Source of the DNA: Mongoliibacter ruber
GTDB taxonomy: Bacteria; Bacteroidota; Bacteroidia; Cytophagales; Cyclobacteriaceae
DNA: 64,000 bases
Reading direction: 5' to 3'
NCBI RefSeq assembly: GCF_003003005.1
Contig: NZ_PVTR01000002.1
Coordinates: 1-64,000, forward strand
Made by a program: the position numbers and the translations under genes. This document shows, in pieces, positions 6,643 through 15,752 of this stretch. How positions within the stretch are numbered: position 1 is the stretch's first letter; every line of letters begins with the position of its first letter. The notes under the pieces were generated by a model, which was not told the DNA's origin, searched no databases, and was given only the letters and a program-made list of their open reading frames with translations.

Positions 6643-9627
6643 ATGAAAAAGAAACTTTTGATCGCGGCTTCTATATTTATCCTGATCTTGGGAATATTGG
6701 TAGCATTGCCTTTTATTTTCAAAGACAAAATAGCTGAAAGAATAGACCGTGAAATCCAAGCCTCTGTAAATGCTCAGGTTTATTATGATTTCAACAATAT
6801 CAGCTTGAGCATCTTCAAGAGGTTTCCCCATATTTCAGCAACTATAAGAGAATTTGGCATTATCGGGAATTCCCCCTTTCAAAATGATACCTTGGCTCAT
6901 GTAAATCAATTGCAGGTTGATTTCAATCTTAGATCGGTTCTTTTTGACGACTACCCCACACTCACCGGTCTTCACCTTGATGGTGGTAGTCTCTATGTCA
7001 AAGTACTTGAAGATGGTATAGCAAATTATGACATTACATTTCCATCAGAAGAACCCACTACAGAAAGTAATTTCAAATTAGCAGTGGATATTATTGAGGT
7101 AAATGACCTTGATTTGATATATGATGACCGTCAGTTAGATTTTTTTATGGCTTTGGGTCAAGTCAGCATGGAGGGAAGGGGCGATTTCACAATGGATGTC
7201 TATGACCTGCCTATGCAAATGGAGGCTTACATTGCAGATGTTTCATATGAGGGCACCAATTACCTAAGGAGTAAGCGATTCAAAGGAGAAACTGTTTTGA
7301 ATGTGGATTTGGAGCAATTTAAATTCACCCTTGGTGATGGCAGCTTCAGCCTCAATGACTTCCTCTTTGACCTTCAAGGCTTCATAGCATTACCGGAAGA
7401 CGACATCGAAATGGACCTAGCCTTTGAAGGTCAAAACAACACCTTTAAAAGTATCCTATCATTGGTCCCAGGGATTTACACAGAGAACTTTGATAAGCTT
7501 CAAACGTCCGGAACCATGGATTTTAGAGGTATTATAAAAGGTGTATACAATGAAAATAGTCTTCCTTCTTTTGATATTTCACTCAAAGTGGAAGAAGGCA
7601 TGTTCCAATACCCAGACCTTCCAAGACCTGTAAGCAATATTAACGTGGACATGCACATTTTGAATGCAACAGATAATTTGGACAATACCTCCATCAATAT
7701 CTCTCAGTTTAACATGACTTTTGGAAGCAATCCCATATCCGGGAGGTTTGCTCTAGCCAATTTGGTGGATTACACCATGGATGGTGTACTAAGGGGAAAG
7801 CTGAATTTGGATGAATTGACCTCTATTTTTCCCGTAGAAGGAATTACTCTGAGGGGTATACTTGATGTAGATGCAGCCGCCAAAGGAAAATACGACTCCA
7901 TTGCCCAAATTATCCCAACAATAAATGCCAAGCTTGCACTTAGTAATGGATTTGTAAAAAGTGATGAATATCCGGCACCGATTGAGCAGCTGAATGTAAA
8001 TGCTACCATTATGAACCCTAGTGGTAAAATGGACGATTTTGTGGTAAATCTTTCCCAATTTGGGTTTGAATTGGAAGATGAGCGTGTCACTGGAAATATG
8101 CGCATCTGGGATTTCTCACAACTCAACTGGGACGGCGCGCTACAAGGCTCGGTAGATCTAGGTAAAATGTTAGCCATTTTTCCTATGGAAGACATTATCA
8201 TGGAAGGCAAGCTTAAAGCAGACCTCCAAACCAAAGGGTCGTATGCTGATGTGGAAGCAAGCAGATACAATAGGATTGACATGCGTGGAGAAATGGGCTT
8301 AAGTGATTTTTATTTCAATTCTAAAGACCTACCGCAAGGCGTCAGAATCAACAATTCGGACCTGGAATTTTCACCTCAACGAATCAACCTAAAGAGCTTC
8401 GATTCCAGACTCGGTCAAAGTCCACTAAAGGCCACCGGCTTTTTATCCAATTACCTCGACTATTTCTTAAAAGAAAACGAGGTTTTGACAGGTCAATTGA
8501 ACCTGTCCTCAAGCAAGTTTGACATCAACGAATGGATGACATCCGACACTTCAGACACCACAGAATTAAGCGTAATTTCATTGCCAACCAATATTGACTT
8601 TGCAATGGCTGTCAATATGGATGAAGTACTGTATGACAACCTCAGTCTAAAAAATGTCAGAGGCAATCTTGCTATCAAAGATGGTGTCCTCCGATTCAGA
8701 GATGCTGCCATGAGTACGCTTGGTGGGCAAATTAGCATGAGCGGTAGCTATGATCCAAGAAATATTACAGAACCTCTTTTTGCCTTCGACCTTGACATTT
8801 CGAGTTTAAGTATTCCTAGAGCTTTTGAAAGCTTCAATACTGTAAAGGCGTTTGCACCTATAGCCCAACACCTGACAGGTAATTTCAATACAAAGTTAAA
8901 TTTCTCAGGAAAACTTGGGCCTGACATGATGCCCATCTTATCTACGCTTGATGGAAAAGGTCTGTTAAGAGTTGCGGAAGCTGCATATCAGAATCCACAA
9001 TTGCTTCAGGCGGTATCCCAAGTCACGCGATTGAATGAATCCAATAGCTTTCAGCTAAGAAATATCAATGTTCCAATAGAAATCAACGATGGCGTAATGG
9101 AGGTCAGGCCATTTGAAGTACGACTCTGGGACTATCAGGCCAATATTCAGGGAAGTACTTCTTTTGACGGAAGTATCAACTACCTCATCAATATGCAGGT
9201 ACCTGCTGGAAAATTTGGTTCTTTGGCCAATAACCTTCTTTCAAGTATTAGCGGAGCTCAGACAGCAGAATCTACCATCATACCAGTTGCATTGAATCTG
9301 GGAGGTACTTATGCAAGTCCACGGGTAAGCCTTGCAGGTGGAAACAGCATCGAAAACCTCCTAACCAGTGCACTACGCTCCAGAGTAGGTCAAGAAAGGG
9401 ACAACATCCAAGAACAAGCTACGCAACAATTTAAAGCAGCAGAGGACAGCATTAAAAGGGCGGTAAAATCCAGGGCAGAATCAGCACAAGACAGTGTCAA
9501 AAGAGAGGCTGAAAGAAAGGCTTCGGAAACAAAAGACCGTGCTGTAGAAGAGGCAAAAAGTGTTTTGAGAAATGTCCTTAGACCTCAGAGGCCTACCACA
9601 AAACCCGATACCACGAGTATCCCATAA
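6643..9627 (+). CDS. AsmA-like envelope protein
   Basis: 994 residues. One N-terminal membrane helix (about residues 4-24) is followed by a long, beta-rich body with repeated Asn-Ile-Asp/Ile-Asn-hydrophobic strands, as in the AsmA/TamB superfamily of bridge-like envelope proteins proposed to move lipids between membranes. The N-terminal AsmA domain covers about 1-250, and the AsmA-like C-terminal region about 640-880 (Asn-Gly-Asn-hydrophobic strands ending near Leu-Gly-Gly-Thr-Tyr-Ala-Ser-Pro-Arg). The last 95 residues form a charged, Ala/Glu/Arg-rich coiled coil with repeated Asp-Ser-x-Lys-Arg. The gene stands alone, and its stop codon abuts the stop of the convergent AEC gene with no base between them. 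Confidence 0.85.
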   Translation: MKKKLLIAASIFILILGILVALPFIFKDKIAERIDREIQASVNAQVYYDFNNISLSIFKRFPHISATIREFGIIGNSPFQNDTLAHVNQLQVDFNLRSVLFDDYPTLTGLHLDGGSLYVKVLEDGIANYDITFPSEEPTTESNFKLAVDIIEVNDLDLIYDDRQLDFFMALGQVSMEGRGDFTMDVYDLPMQMEAYIADVSYEGTNYLRSKRFKGETVLNVDLEQFKFTLGDGSFSLNDFLFDLQGFIALPEDDIEMDLAFEGQNNTFKSILSLVPGIYTENFDKLQTSGTMDFRGIIKGVYNENSLPSFDISLKVEEGMFQYPDLPRPVSNINVDMHILNATDNLDNTSINISQFNMTFGSNPISGRFALANLVDYTMDGVLRGKLNLDELTSIFPVEGITLRGILDVDAAAKGKYDSIAQIIPTINAKLALSNGFVKSDEYPAPIEQLNVNATIMNPSGKMDDFVVNLSQFGFELEDERVTGNMRIWDFSQLNWDGALQGSVDLGKMLAIFPMEDIIMEGKLKADLQTKGSYADVEASRYNRIDMRGEMGLSDFYFNSKDLPQGVRINNSDLEFSPQRINLKSFDSRLGQSPLKATGFLSNYLDYFLKENEVLTGQLNLSSSKFDINEWMTSDTSDTTELSVISLPTNIDFAMAVNMDEVLYDNLSLKNVRGNLAIKDGVLRFRDAAMSTLGGQISMSGSYDPRNITEPLFAFDLDISSLSIPRAFESFNTVKAFAPIAQHLTGNFNTKLNFSGKLGPDMMPILSTLDGKGLLRVAEAAYQNPQLLQAVSQVTRLNESNSFQLRNINVPIEINDGVMEVRPFEVRLWDYQANIQGSTSFDGSINYLINMQVPAGKFGSLANNLLSSISGAQTAESTIIPVALNLGGTYASPRVSLAGGNSIENLLTSALRSRVGQERDNIQEQATQQFKAAEDSIKRAVKSRAESAQDSVKREAERKASETKDRAVEEAKSVLRNVLRPQRPTTKPDTTSIP

Positions 9628-10533
9628 TCAACCCAGAATAAAATACCATACTGCTATTGTCAGAAAAGACAGAGGTATCCCTACTCCCACGAGTAGGGAT
9701 GCCAGTTTTGGTTCCAAGTCATGGGTAATGGCAATGATGGATCCTGTGATCATTGGCGCCATTGCAGCTTCGATCACCGACACTTTGAGCATCATTCCTT
9801 TCAACTCAAAAACAAAGGCATAAAGGACAAATATCACCAATGGGATCAAAACCAATTTGTAAGCCAAACCCATCCATAGATATTTCGAACTGATGGAAGC
9901 CATACTGATTTTGACCTGAAGGCCTACAGCTGTCAAGGCTATGGGGGTCAGGGTAGCGGCAACAACATCAAGTACGGGGAGAATCAGCGCTGGGGTTTCA
10001 AGGGAAGAAATATTCATTGCCATAGCAAGAATGAAAAATATAAAAGGGGGAAAAGTCAGGATTTTTTTGGTGACATCTCTCTTGCGTTTTTTCCCGACAC
10101 TATATATAGATGCCACCACCACTGCAACACTACTTACAATTATAAATGACCCTGCCTGATCAATCAAAAGAGCAATTTTGACCGCTTCTTCACCATACAA
10201 TGCCTTCACGATAGGAAATCCAACAAAAGATGTATTGGCAAGGCCTGCTGTGATAATGAGACATCCCGTCAACCCATCAGACCATTTTAGGTATTTCCCG
10301 AGACTTCCAAAGATTATCCAAGAAAGCGCAAAACTGATCCAAGCAGAACCTATCGGCAAGAGCAATTCAAATTTAAGCTCCACTCCAGGAAGGTATTTCA
10401 GTGCCAAAGCTGGCAGCACGATATAAATCAGATAGTTGTTGAGGTAAGTGGCAAACTTAGCAGGGATAAAGCTGACTTTTTGAAGGATAAGTCCAGTAAT
10501 CAAAAAAACTACTATCAGAATAAAATTGAGCAT
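9628..10533 (-). CDS. AEC family transporter (auxin efflux carrier type)
   Basis: 301 residues with about ten membrane segments arranged as two five-helix halves. Typical features are Tyr-Leu-x-x-Tyr-Leu-Ile-Tyr-Ile-Val-Leu-Pro-Ala-Leu-Ala in helix 2, Ala-Asn-Thr-Ser-Phe-Val-Gly-Phe-Pro in the broken helix 4, and Ala-Ala-Met-Ala-Pro-Met-Ile-Thr-Gly in helix 9. Bacterial members export or exchange small organic anions such as malate; the substrate here is unknown. Convergent with the AsmA-like gene, sharing no spacer. It has its own upstream region (10534-10676) facing the small 10677 gene. Confidence 0.88.
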   Translation of the reverse strand: MLNFILIVVFLITGLILQKVSFIPAKFATYLNNYLIYIVLPALALKYLPGVELKFELLLPIGSAWISFALSWIIFGSLGKYLKWSDGLTGCLIITAGLANTSFVGFPIVKALYGEEAVKIALLIDQAGSFIIVSSVAVVVASIYSVGKKRKRDVTKKILTFPPFIFFILAMAMNISSLETPALILPVLDVVAATLTPIALTAVGLQVKISMASISSKYLWMGLAYKLVLIPLVIFVLYAFVFELKGMMLKVSVIEAAMAPMITGSIIAITHDLEPKLASLLVGVGIPLSFLTIAVWYFILG

Positions 10534-10676
10534 GTGTCTTTGAAATGCGTAAAATGTTGGTAGATGACAGCGAAATTAAACCAGACTTTTTAAAAATTTA
10601 ACAGAAGGGTAATTAATTGTTAACCAATCACCAATGATAAATGAGTTGATTTGTAGAAACAAAAAATTAAGCACAA

Positions 10677-10907
10677 ATGACGAAACTTATACCCATGGAC
10701 ATCAAAGGCGAAAAGGTCATCCAATTGGCTCAGCTTACCATTGATCAGGCCAATGATTTCCGAAGCTGGCTTCCACAATCAAGTATTAAAACAATAACGT
10801 TTCAAGGAATGGAAATCAATGATTGCGTTCCTTTTGAGACCTACAATTATTGGTTTAGGACTTACCATGTATTGTCTCGTCATTATGAGACCATTTTGGA
10901 TTTTTAA
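10677..10907 (+). CDS. Small hypothetical protein
   Basis: 76 residues, soluble, no signal peptide or membrane segment, with acidic and aromatic residues in the C-terminal part (Tyr-Asn-Tyr-Trp-Phe-Arg-Thr-Tyr). No family recognised. It has a normal ATG start and codon use like its neighbours. Its TAA overlaps the TAA of the convergent gene: the four bases TTAA at 10904-10907 serve both genes. Confidence 0.6.
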   Translation: MTKLIPMDIKGEKVIQLAQLTIDQANDFRSWLPQSSIKTITFQGMEINDCVPFETYNYWFRTYHVLSRHYETILDF

Positions 10908-11278
10908 CGTAAACCATAAGTTTTTCTTTTTTCGGAAAAATACGCTTCCAGATCGGGATAAACTGAGCTTTCGGCTTCAGGTATCCCACTCAGAGTAAGG
11001 GCTATATTTCCTTGGGCTTGTTCAGGATTGATATCCATCGTCTCAATCATAATTATAATCTCCTGAAGGGTAAGAGGCAATTTAGACGAAGCTGGATTGA
11101 GGTTAATTTCATTACCGTAAAAATCAACAGCTTCAAAATAGTATGTACCGTCCATCACATTTGCATATATACTGATTTCCTCACCCCATTGACTTTCTGG
11201 GTAAAGCAATTTGACCAGCATAGCATTTGGACCAGTACCATCAAAGTAGCGCTCAGGTCTAAAATCAAAATTAATCAT
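10904..11278 (-). CDS. Hypothetical protein
   Basis: 124 residues, soluble, acidic. The first 55 residues look like beta strands (Tyr-Pro-Glu-Ser-x-Trp-Gly-Glu-Glu-Ile-Ser-Ile-Tyr-Ala-Asn-Val) and a later Ile/Met-rich helix follows. No known family. It is divergent from the His-rich/TonB receptor pair; the 128-base spacer contains two metal-repressor-like operators that could also affect this gene. Overlapping stop codons with the small gene at 10677. Confidence 0.6.
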   Translation of the reverse strand: MINFDFRPERYFDGTGPNAMLVKLLYPESQWGEEISIYANVMDGTYYFEAVDFYGNEINLNPASSKLPLTLQEIIIMIETMDINPEQAQGNIALTLSGIPEAESSVYPDLEAYFSEKRKTYGLR

Positions 11279-11314
11279 AGTCGAAAATTACAGAATTTAT
11301 TACACTAAAATATA

Positions 11315-11330
11315 TTTAGCCTTACCTAAA
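11315..11330. promoter_or_regulatory. DtxR/IdeR-like operator, copy 1
   Basis: TTTAGCCTTACCTAAA: bases 11317-11330 match the right 14 bases of the IdeR/DtxR consensus (TTAGCCTAACCTAA) at 13 of 14 positions; the left half is poor. It lies 77 bases upstream of the His-rich gene. Confidence 0.45.
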
Positions 11331-11359
11331 TATTTATTTTGCTTTGCGATAAAAATAAA

Positions 11360-11378
11360 AAAGGTATGTCTAACTTAA
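11360..11378. promoter_or_regulatory. DtxR/IdeR-like operator, copy 2
   Basis: AAAGGTATGTCTAACTTAA agrees with the 19-base IdeR/DtxR consensus at 13 positions, including the GGT...CTAAC core. It sits where a -33 element would be for the TATATTCG (11389-11396) -7-like box, so repressor binding would block the promoter. It starts 45 bases after the first site. Confidence 0.45.
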
Positions 11379-11406
11379 CAATGTTTGTTATATTCGCGTT
11401 GATTAG

Positions 11407-11790
11407 ATGCAATTTGGAATAATGAAGCTTTGGAGAAACATATTACCGCTAATGAGCCTACTGAGCTTAGCTTTGATGCTAAGTATTTTGGCCAATGGTG
11501 TATTGTTCTTCCATTCGCATGAATTAGAAAACGGTAAAATCATTACACACGCCCACCCAATTTTATTGGAGGAGGAGAGTGATGATCCTACTGAACATGG
11601 TCATACCGAAATGGAATTGATCATTTTGGATTTGATTGCACATGGAGAATACTTTGCGTTTCATTTCGAAGTAGCAGTTCCTGTTGCCCCTGAGTTCAAC
11701 GCCACTATTGTATCAACATTTTTATCACATGAATTTTTTCAAGCCATATCCTTGGGTTTTGATCTCCGAGGTCCTCCCACAATTGGCTAA
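11407..11790 (+). CDS. His-rich membrane-anchored small protein paired with a TonB receptor
   Basis: 127 residues. An N-terminal membrane segment or signal anchor (about 10-33) is followed by a His/acidic metal-binding-like stretch: His-Ser-His-Glu, His-Ala-His-Pro, Glu-His-Gly-His-Thr-Glu, and later His-Gly-Glu, Phe-His-Phe. The end Arg-Gly-Pro-Pro-x-x-Gly recalls DUF2946-type small proteins that are often encoded beside metal-related TonB receptors. It precedes the TonB receptor by 64 bases and lies behind two DtxR-like operators, so I infer a periplasmic metal-binding helper of the receptor. The metal (Zn, Fe or Mn) is not determined. Confidence 0.65.
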   Translation: MQFGIMKLWRNILPLMSLLSLALMLSILANGVLFFHSHELENGKIITHAHPILLEEESDDPTEHGHTEMELIILDLIAHGEYFAFHFEVAVPVAPEFNATIVSTFLSHEFFQAISLGFDLRGPPTIG

Positions 11791-11854
11791 AATCATTTAA
11801 ACAGCTTTCAGCTGCAATTTTCTTTTTTTTTAAAACAAACATCAAATCATAACC

Positions 11855-14119
11855 ATGAGAGTATTATTCGTGGCCCTAACACTCCTGTTTGCAATGGGAG
11901 TGAGCGCCGCCCAAGACATTTCACTTTCAGGAAAAGTGGTGGACAAAGATTCCAAAATGCCAATTCCTGGAGTTTCAGTGTTTATACCTGAATTAAATAG
12001 AGGAGTAGTCACAGATTTAGACGGAAACTTCAGTCTGGCATCTTTACCAGACAAAAATCTAACCTTCCAAATATCATTTACAGGCTATGGCACTGAAGTA
12101 AAAACCTTCAATCCCAATAGAATGGGGACATTGACCATCGAGCTGGAAGAGAGTACTACTTCTATGGACGAAGTGGTAGTATCAGGGGCCTACGTTATGA
12201 GCAAAGAAAGCTCACCTATCAATATTGAAAAAATCAACAAAAGTGATATCCTGAAAATGCCTTCACCAAACTTGATGACGGCATTGGCAAGGACTCCGGG
12301 AGTAAGTGAAATCTCCTTAGGTCCCGGCATCAGCAAGCCTGTGATTAGAGGACTTTCTTTTAGCAGGGTATTATCCGTCTATCAAGGTGCCAGATTTGAA
12401 AACCAACAATGGGGAGCAGATCATGGACTAGGGATGACCGAGACTGGTATTGCAGATATTGAAATGATCAAAGGTCCTGCATCTTTAATATACGGTTCAG
12501 GCGCTATGGCTGGGGTAGTTCACTTGATTGAAGAACGTGATGCCTCTGCCGGTGAAATCAATGGAGATGTGAACCTGAGGGGCTTTAGCAACTCATTGGG
12601 AGGAAGAATCGATGCTGGGGCAAAGGGTGCCAGTGAAAATGGTTTTGTCTGGTCACTGAGAGCAGCTACTGAATCTCATGCTGACTATTTAGACGGGGAT
12701 GGCAACACTGTTGGCAACACAAGATTCAATACACAAAATATCAAAGCTGGAGTAGGTCTGAAAAAAGACTGGGGTGATACCCGAATCAGATATACTTATC
12801 TTCAACAAAAACTCGGCATTCTGGAAGAAGATGAGCTCGATGAGTTGGTAACTACAAGAAATGACCGTAGCATGCAGTTGCCTTTTCAAGATGTAAGAGA
12901 CCACTTTTTCAATTCAGAAACCAATGTCTACCTTGGAGAAGATAGGCTCAAAGCAACATTTGGATTGCACATTAATCAAAGAAAGGAAATTGAAGACGAC
13001 TTTGATGAGGTGGATCTTGGGCTCAACCAAAGCAACTTCATGTATGATCTTAAGTATTTTAAGTCACTAAATGAGCATACTGAATTAATTTTTGGGGTGC
13101 AAGGATTTTACCTTAACAATGCCAATATGCCTGAAGCCGTGGAAATCCTTATTCCTGATGCTACCAAGGACGATCGTTCTGCATATGCTTTGGTGAATTA
13201 TAACAAAGACAAATGGGTCCTTCAAGGTGGATTAAGATATGACTGGAGAAAAGTAATAGCGGATGCCAGTGCTCCCAATCTTGTGGATTATGGATTTATC
13301 TTGCCCGGAGAACCTGCAAATAGGAGATTAGAGAGAACATTTGATGGTGTAACTACCAGTGCAGGCGCCACATTCAGACCTGATTCAAATTGGAGGTTCA
13401 GGTTGAATATTGCTCAGGGCTTTAGAGCTCCTGATTTGGGCGAGTTATTTTCAAATGGACCACACCCTGGCACCAACAGGTTTGAAAGAGGCAATGCAAA
13501 CTTTGAAAGAGAGCAAAACCTACAGACTGATTTTGGTATCAGATATAGCAGAAATGGCTTTAGTATCTCAGGTGAGGTATTCTACAACCATATCAACAAT
13601 TACATCTTCTTCTCTCCTACTGATGAAATGATGGGAGACCTTACCATATGGGAATTTGAACAAGCTGATGCTAGGTTGTATGGAGGTGAAATCGAGTTCG
13701 ATTACCAACCTGCAGGAGCCAAGTGGATCAGTTTCAATTCAGGTTATAGCATGGTAATAGGTCAGCGAAGATCTGATTGGAGCTTCTTGCCTTACATCCC
13801 TGCTTTTAGATGGACACAGGGGATTGATTTCAGATTGAAAAACTTTGCAGGAATCCAAAGACCTTACATCAGTCTTCTTGGCTCTGCAGTTTTTGACCAA
13901 AACCGTGCAGCACCTCTTGAAGAGGCTACTCCAGGATATTACTTGTTGGGATTGAATGTAGGAGGAAATGTGCAAGTAGGTAACAATACTTTAGATGTTT
14001 ATCTCAGTGGTAGCAATATGCTTAACCAGACCTATCTTGACCATATGTCCTTATTTAGGCCTTTTGGCATCAATCAACTCGGTAGAAATATTGCTTTGAA
14101 TGTGAGGGTACCTTTTTAA
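11855..14119 (+). CDS. TonB-dependent receptor, probable metal uptake
   Basis: 754 residues. Signal peptide (1-19), a carboxypeptidase-like regulatory domain (about 23-105, typical of Bacteroidota receptors), then the plug beginning at Asp-Glu-Val-Val-Val-Ser-Gly and ending with Ile-Lys-Gly-Pro-Ala-Ser-Leu-Ile-Tyr-Gly-Ser-Gly-Ala-Met-Ala-Gly-Val-Val, and a 22-strand barrel that closes with a terminal Phe. No SusD partner follows. The plug loop Gln-Gln-Trp-Gly-Ala-Asp-His-Gly resembles receptors of the ZnuD/metal type. Together with the His-rich protein and the DtxR-like operators this suggests import of a metal or metal complex across the outer membrane. Confidence 0.88.
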   Translation: MRVLFVALTLLFAMGVSAAQDISLSGKVVDKDSKMPIPGVSVFIPELNRGVVTDLDGNFSLASLPDKNLTFQISFTGYGTEVKTFNPNRMGTLTIELEESTTSMDEVVVSGAYVMSKESSPINIEKINKSDILKMPSPNLMTALARTPGVSEISLGPGISKPVIRGLSFSRVLSVYQGARFENQQWGADHGLGMTETGIADIEMIKGPASLIYGSGAMAGVVHLIEERDASAGEINGDVNLRGFSNSLGGRIDAGAKGASENGFVWSLRAATESHADYLDGDGNTVGNTRFNTQNIKAGVGLKKDWGDTRIRYTYLQQKLGILEEDELDELVTTRNDRSMQLPFQDVRDHFFNSETNVYLGEDRLKATFGLHINQRKEIEDDFDEVDLGLNQSNFMYDLKYFKSLNEHTELIFGVQGFYLNNANMPEAVEILIPDATKDDRSAYALVNYNKDKWVLQGGLRYDWRKVIADASAPNLVDYGFILPGEPANRRLERTFDGVTTSAGATFRPDSNWRFRLNIAQGFRAPDLGELFSNGPHPGTNRFERGNANFEREQNLQTDFGIRYSRNGFSISGEVFYNHINNYIFFSPTDEMMGDLTIWEFEQADARLYGGEIEFDYQPAGAKWISFNSGYSMVIGQRRSDWSFLPYIPAFRWTQGIDFRLKNFAGIQRPYISLLGSAVFDQNRAAPLEEATPGYYLLGLNVGGNVQVGNNTLDVYLSGSNMLNQTYLDHMSLFRPFGINQLGRNIALNVRVPF

Positions 14120-14135
14120 AGGTAAACAATCCTCA

Positions 14136-14172
14136 AAAAAAGCCTTTCCGGAAAATTCGGAAGGGCTTTTTT
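14136..14172 (+). terminator. Rho-independent terminator of the TonB receptor gene
   Basis: AAAGCCTTTCCG and CGGAAGGGCTTT form a stem with one mismatch, followed by a seven-T run, 17 bases after the receptor stop. Confidence 0.85.
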
Positions 14173-14301
14173 TATATCCTCCTATTTCAAATTTGCAGGG
14201 TATAGAAACCGAAAATCAGGACTTTTGCCTGATACCCATATTTTTATAGGCATTTGTACTTTTTTCTATTACCTTAATTTTCCCTATAACCTATCTTCAA
14301 C

Positions 14302-15285
14302 ATGTATTTCGCATACCGCTGCTTTATACTCTTATTGGTGATCTCGACACTGAGCTTTTGTCAATCAAAAGAAGAAAATGCTGAGTTCACGCTTCGTTTT
14401 GGCCACATTGTGAATGAGGATAATACCTGGCATAAAGCTTCAGTAAAGTTTAAAGAAGAAGTGGAAAAAAAATCCAATGGCCGCATCCAGGTTAAAATTT
14501 ACCCCAATGAACAGCTTGGAAAGGAAATGGATATGGTGACGGGGATTCTGAGTGGTTCGGTGGACTTGCTGATCACCGCCGAATCATTGGAAAATTGGGG
14601 CCTACCATTATCAATTTTTTGCGCCACACCCTATGCCATTCGGGATTCTGATCATCTTAGAAAAGTAGCGGGAGGTACGATTGGAAAAGAAATAGAGCAA
14701 CATATTGAGGATGTGGCTGGACTTAAACCTATTGCCTGGTTTGAAAGAGGTGCCAGAAACCTCACCACCAATGTCCCCATCAGACATCCGGACGATCTGA
14801 ATAACCTCATTATACGGGTGCCTAATGTGTCTTTATTTGTAGCCACATGGAGTGCTTTGGGCGCCAAACCTACCCCAATGGCTTTCTCGGAGATCTTCAC
14901 AGCACTTCAACAATCTACCATACACGGTCAGGAAAACCCTTTTTCCCATATCCGAAATGCAGGCCTGTATGAAGTACAAAAATATGTCAACCTCACCGAA
15001 CATGTAAAAGGATGGGCTTATGTCGTCATGGGCAAAAAGCAATTTGATAATCTTCCAATAGAGCTGCAAGAAGTAGTCATGGAGGCAGCTGAAGCGATGC
15101 AATCATACGAACACAGCCTTTTTGCGGAGCAGGAAAAACTGGATAGAGAATATTTACAGGCCAAGGGGATGGAATTTGTCGAAGTAGATAAAGAAGCTTT
15201 TCAAAAAATCGCGGGTGAGGCCGTGGTGAGGAGTTTCAATGAGCAGCAAAAGGACATGTATAAAAGAATCCAAGCCATAGAATGA
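14302..15285 (+). CDS. dctP: TRAP transporter substrate-binding lipoprotein (DctP family)
   Basis: 327 residues. A lipoprotein signal ends in Leu-Ser-Phe-Cys20, so the binding protein is tethered to a membrane rather than free in the periplasm. The DctP fold is evident: Leu-Arg-Phe-Gly-His after the signal, Asn-Gly-Arg-Ile-Gln-Val-Lys-Ile-Tyr-Pro-Asn-Glu-Gln-Leu-Gly, and the ligand-anchoring arginine region Ile-Arg-Val-Pro near residue 174, with Gln-Gln-x-Thr-Ile-His-Gly-Gln-Glu-Asn-Pro near 210. The substrate is probably a carboxylate or a sugar acid; this cannot be resolved. It overlaps the small permease gene by 4 bases (ATGA). Confidence 0.93.
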   Translation: MYFAYRCFILLLVISTLSFCQSKEENAEFTLRFGHIVNEDNTWHKASVKFKEEVEKKSNGRIQVKIYPNEQLGKEMDMVTGILSGSVDLLITAESLENWGLPLSIFCATPYAIRDSDHLRKVAGGTIGKEIEQHIEDVAGLKPIAWFERGARNLTTNVPIRHPDDLNNLIIRVPNVSLFVATWSALGAKPTPMAFSEIFTALQQSTIHGQENPFSHIRNAGLYEVQKYVNLTEHVKGWAYVVMGKKQFDNLPIELQEVVMEAAEAMQSYEHSLFAEQEKLDREYLQAKGMEFVEVDKEAFQKIAGEAVVRSFNEQQKDMYKRIQAIE

Positions 15286-15752
15286 AAAACTTGAACTTTG
15301 AAAAGCTTCTGGAATTGGCAGTAATCTGCAGTTTTGTAGTGATGATGCTAAGCGTCTGTCTTCAGGTGTTTTCCCGCTATGCCTTGCCTTGGTCACCTTC
15401 TTGGACCGAGGAGTTGGCGAGGTTCTGCTTTATCTACATGGTCAGCTTGGGGGCTGGATTAGCTATCAAAGACAGAAGCTATGTCAGTGTAGGGGTGATT
15501 TTTGACAAGCTTGCCCCAAGATCGCGAATCATTTTAGAAAACTGTATTCTCAGCTGCATTGGGATCTTAATGGGTTTTATGCTGGTGCACAGCGTACCTT
15601 TGATTTACATTGTCACCTTACAGCAATCTGCTTCCATGAAACTCAACATGGGAATGGTTTATTTTTCCATGTTTGCCATGAGCGCCTTGGTATTGGGGTA
15701 TGTCATGAGGGAAATCATCATCAACAGTAAAACCCTAAAGCTGCTCAAATGA
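15282..15752 (+). CDS. dctQ: TRAP transporter small permease (DctQ family)
   Basis: 156 residues with four membrane helices. The DctQ signature Phe-Ser-Arg-Tyr at the end of helix 1 and Trp-Thr-Glu-Glu-Leu-Ala-Arg-Phe before helix 2 are present. It forms the non-channel half of the TRAP membrane complex with DctM. Overlaps both neighbours by 4 bases, so the three proteins are made stoichiometrically from one message. Confidence 0.93.
   Translation: MKNLNFEKLLELAVICSFVVMMLSVCLQVFSRYALPWSPSWTEELARFCFIYMVSLGAGLAIKDRSYVSVGVIFDKLAPRSRIILENCILSCIGILMGFMLVHSVPLIYIVTLQQSASMKLNMGMVYFSMFAMSALVLGYVMREIIINSKTLKLLK

Noticed and set aside
11842-14119. Possible SusCD glycan locus around the first TonB receptor
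   Set aside because: No SusD gene follows. The neighbours and the operators point to metal uptake instead.
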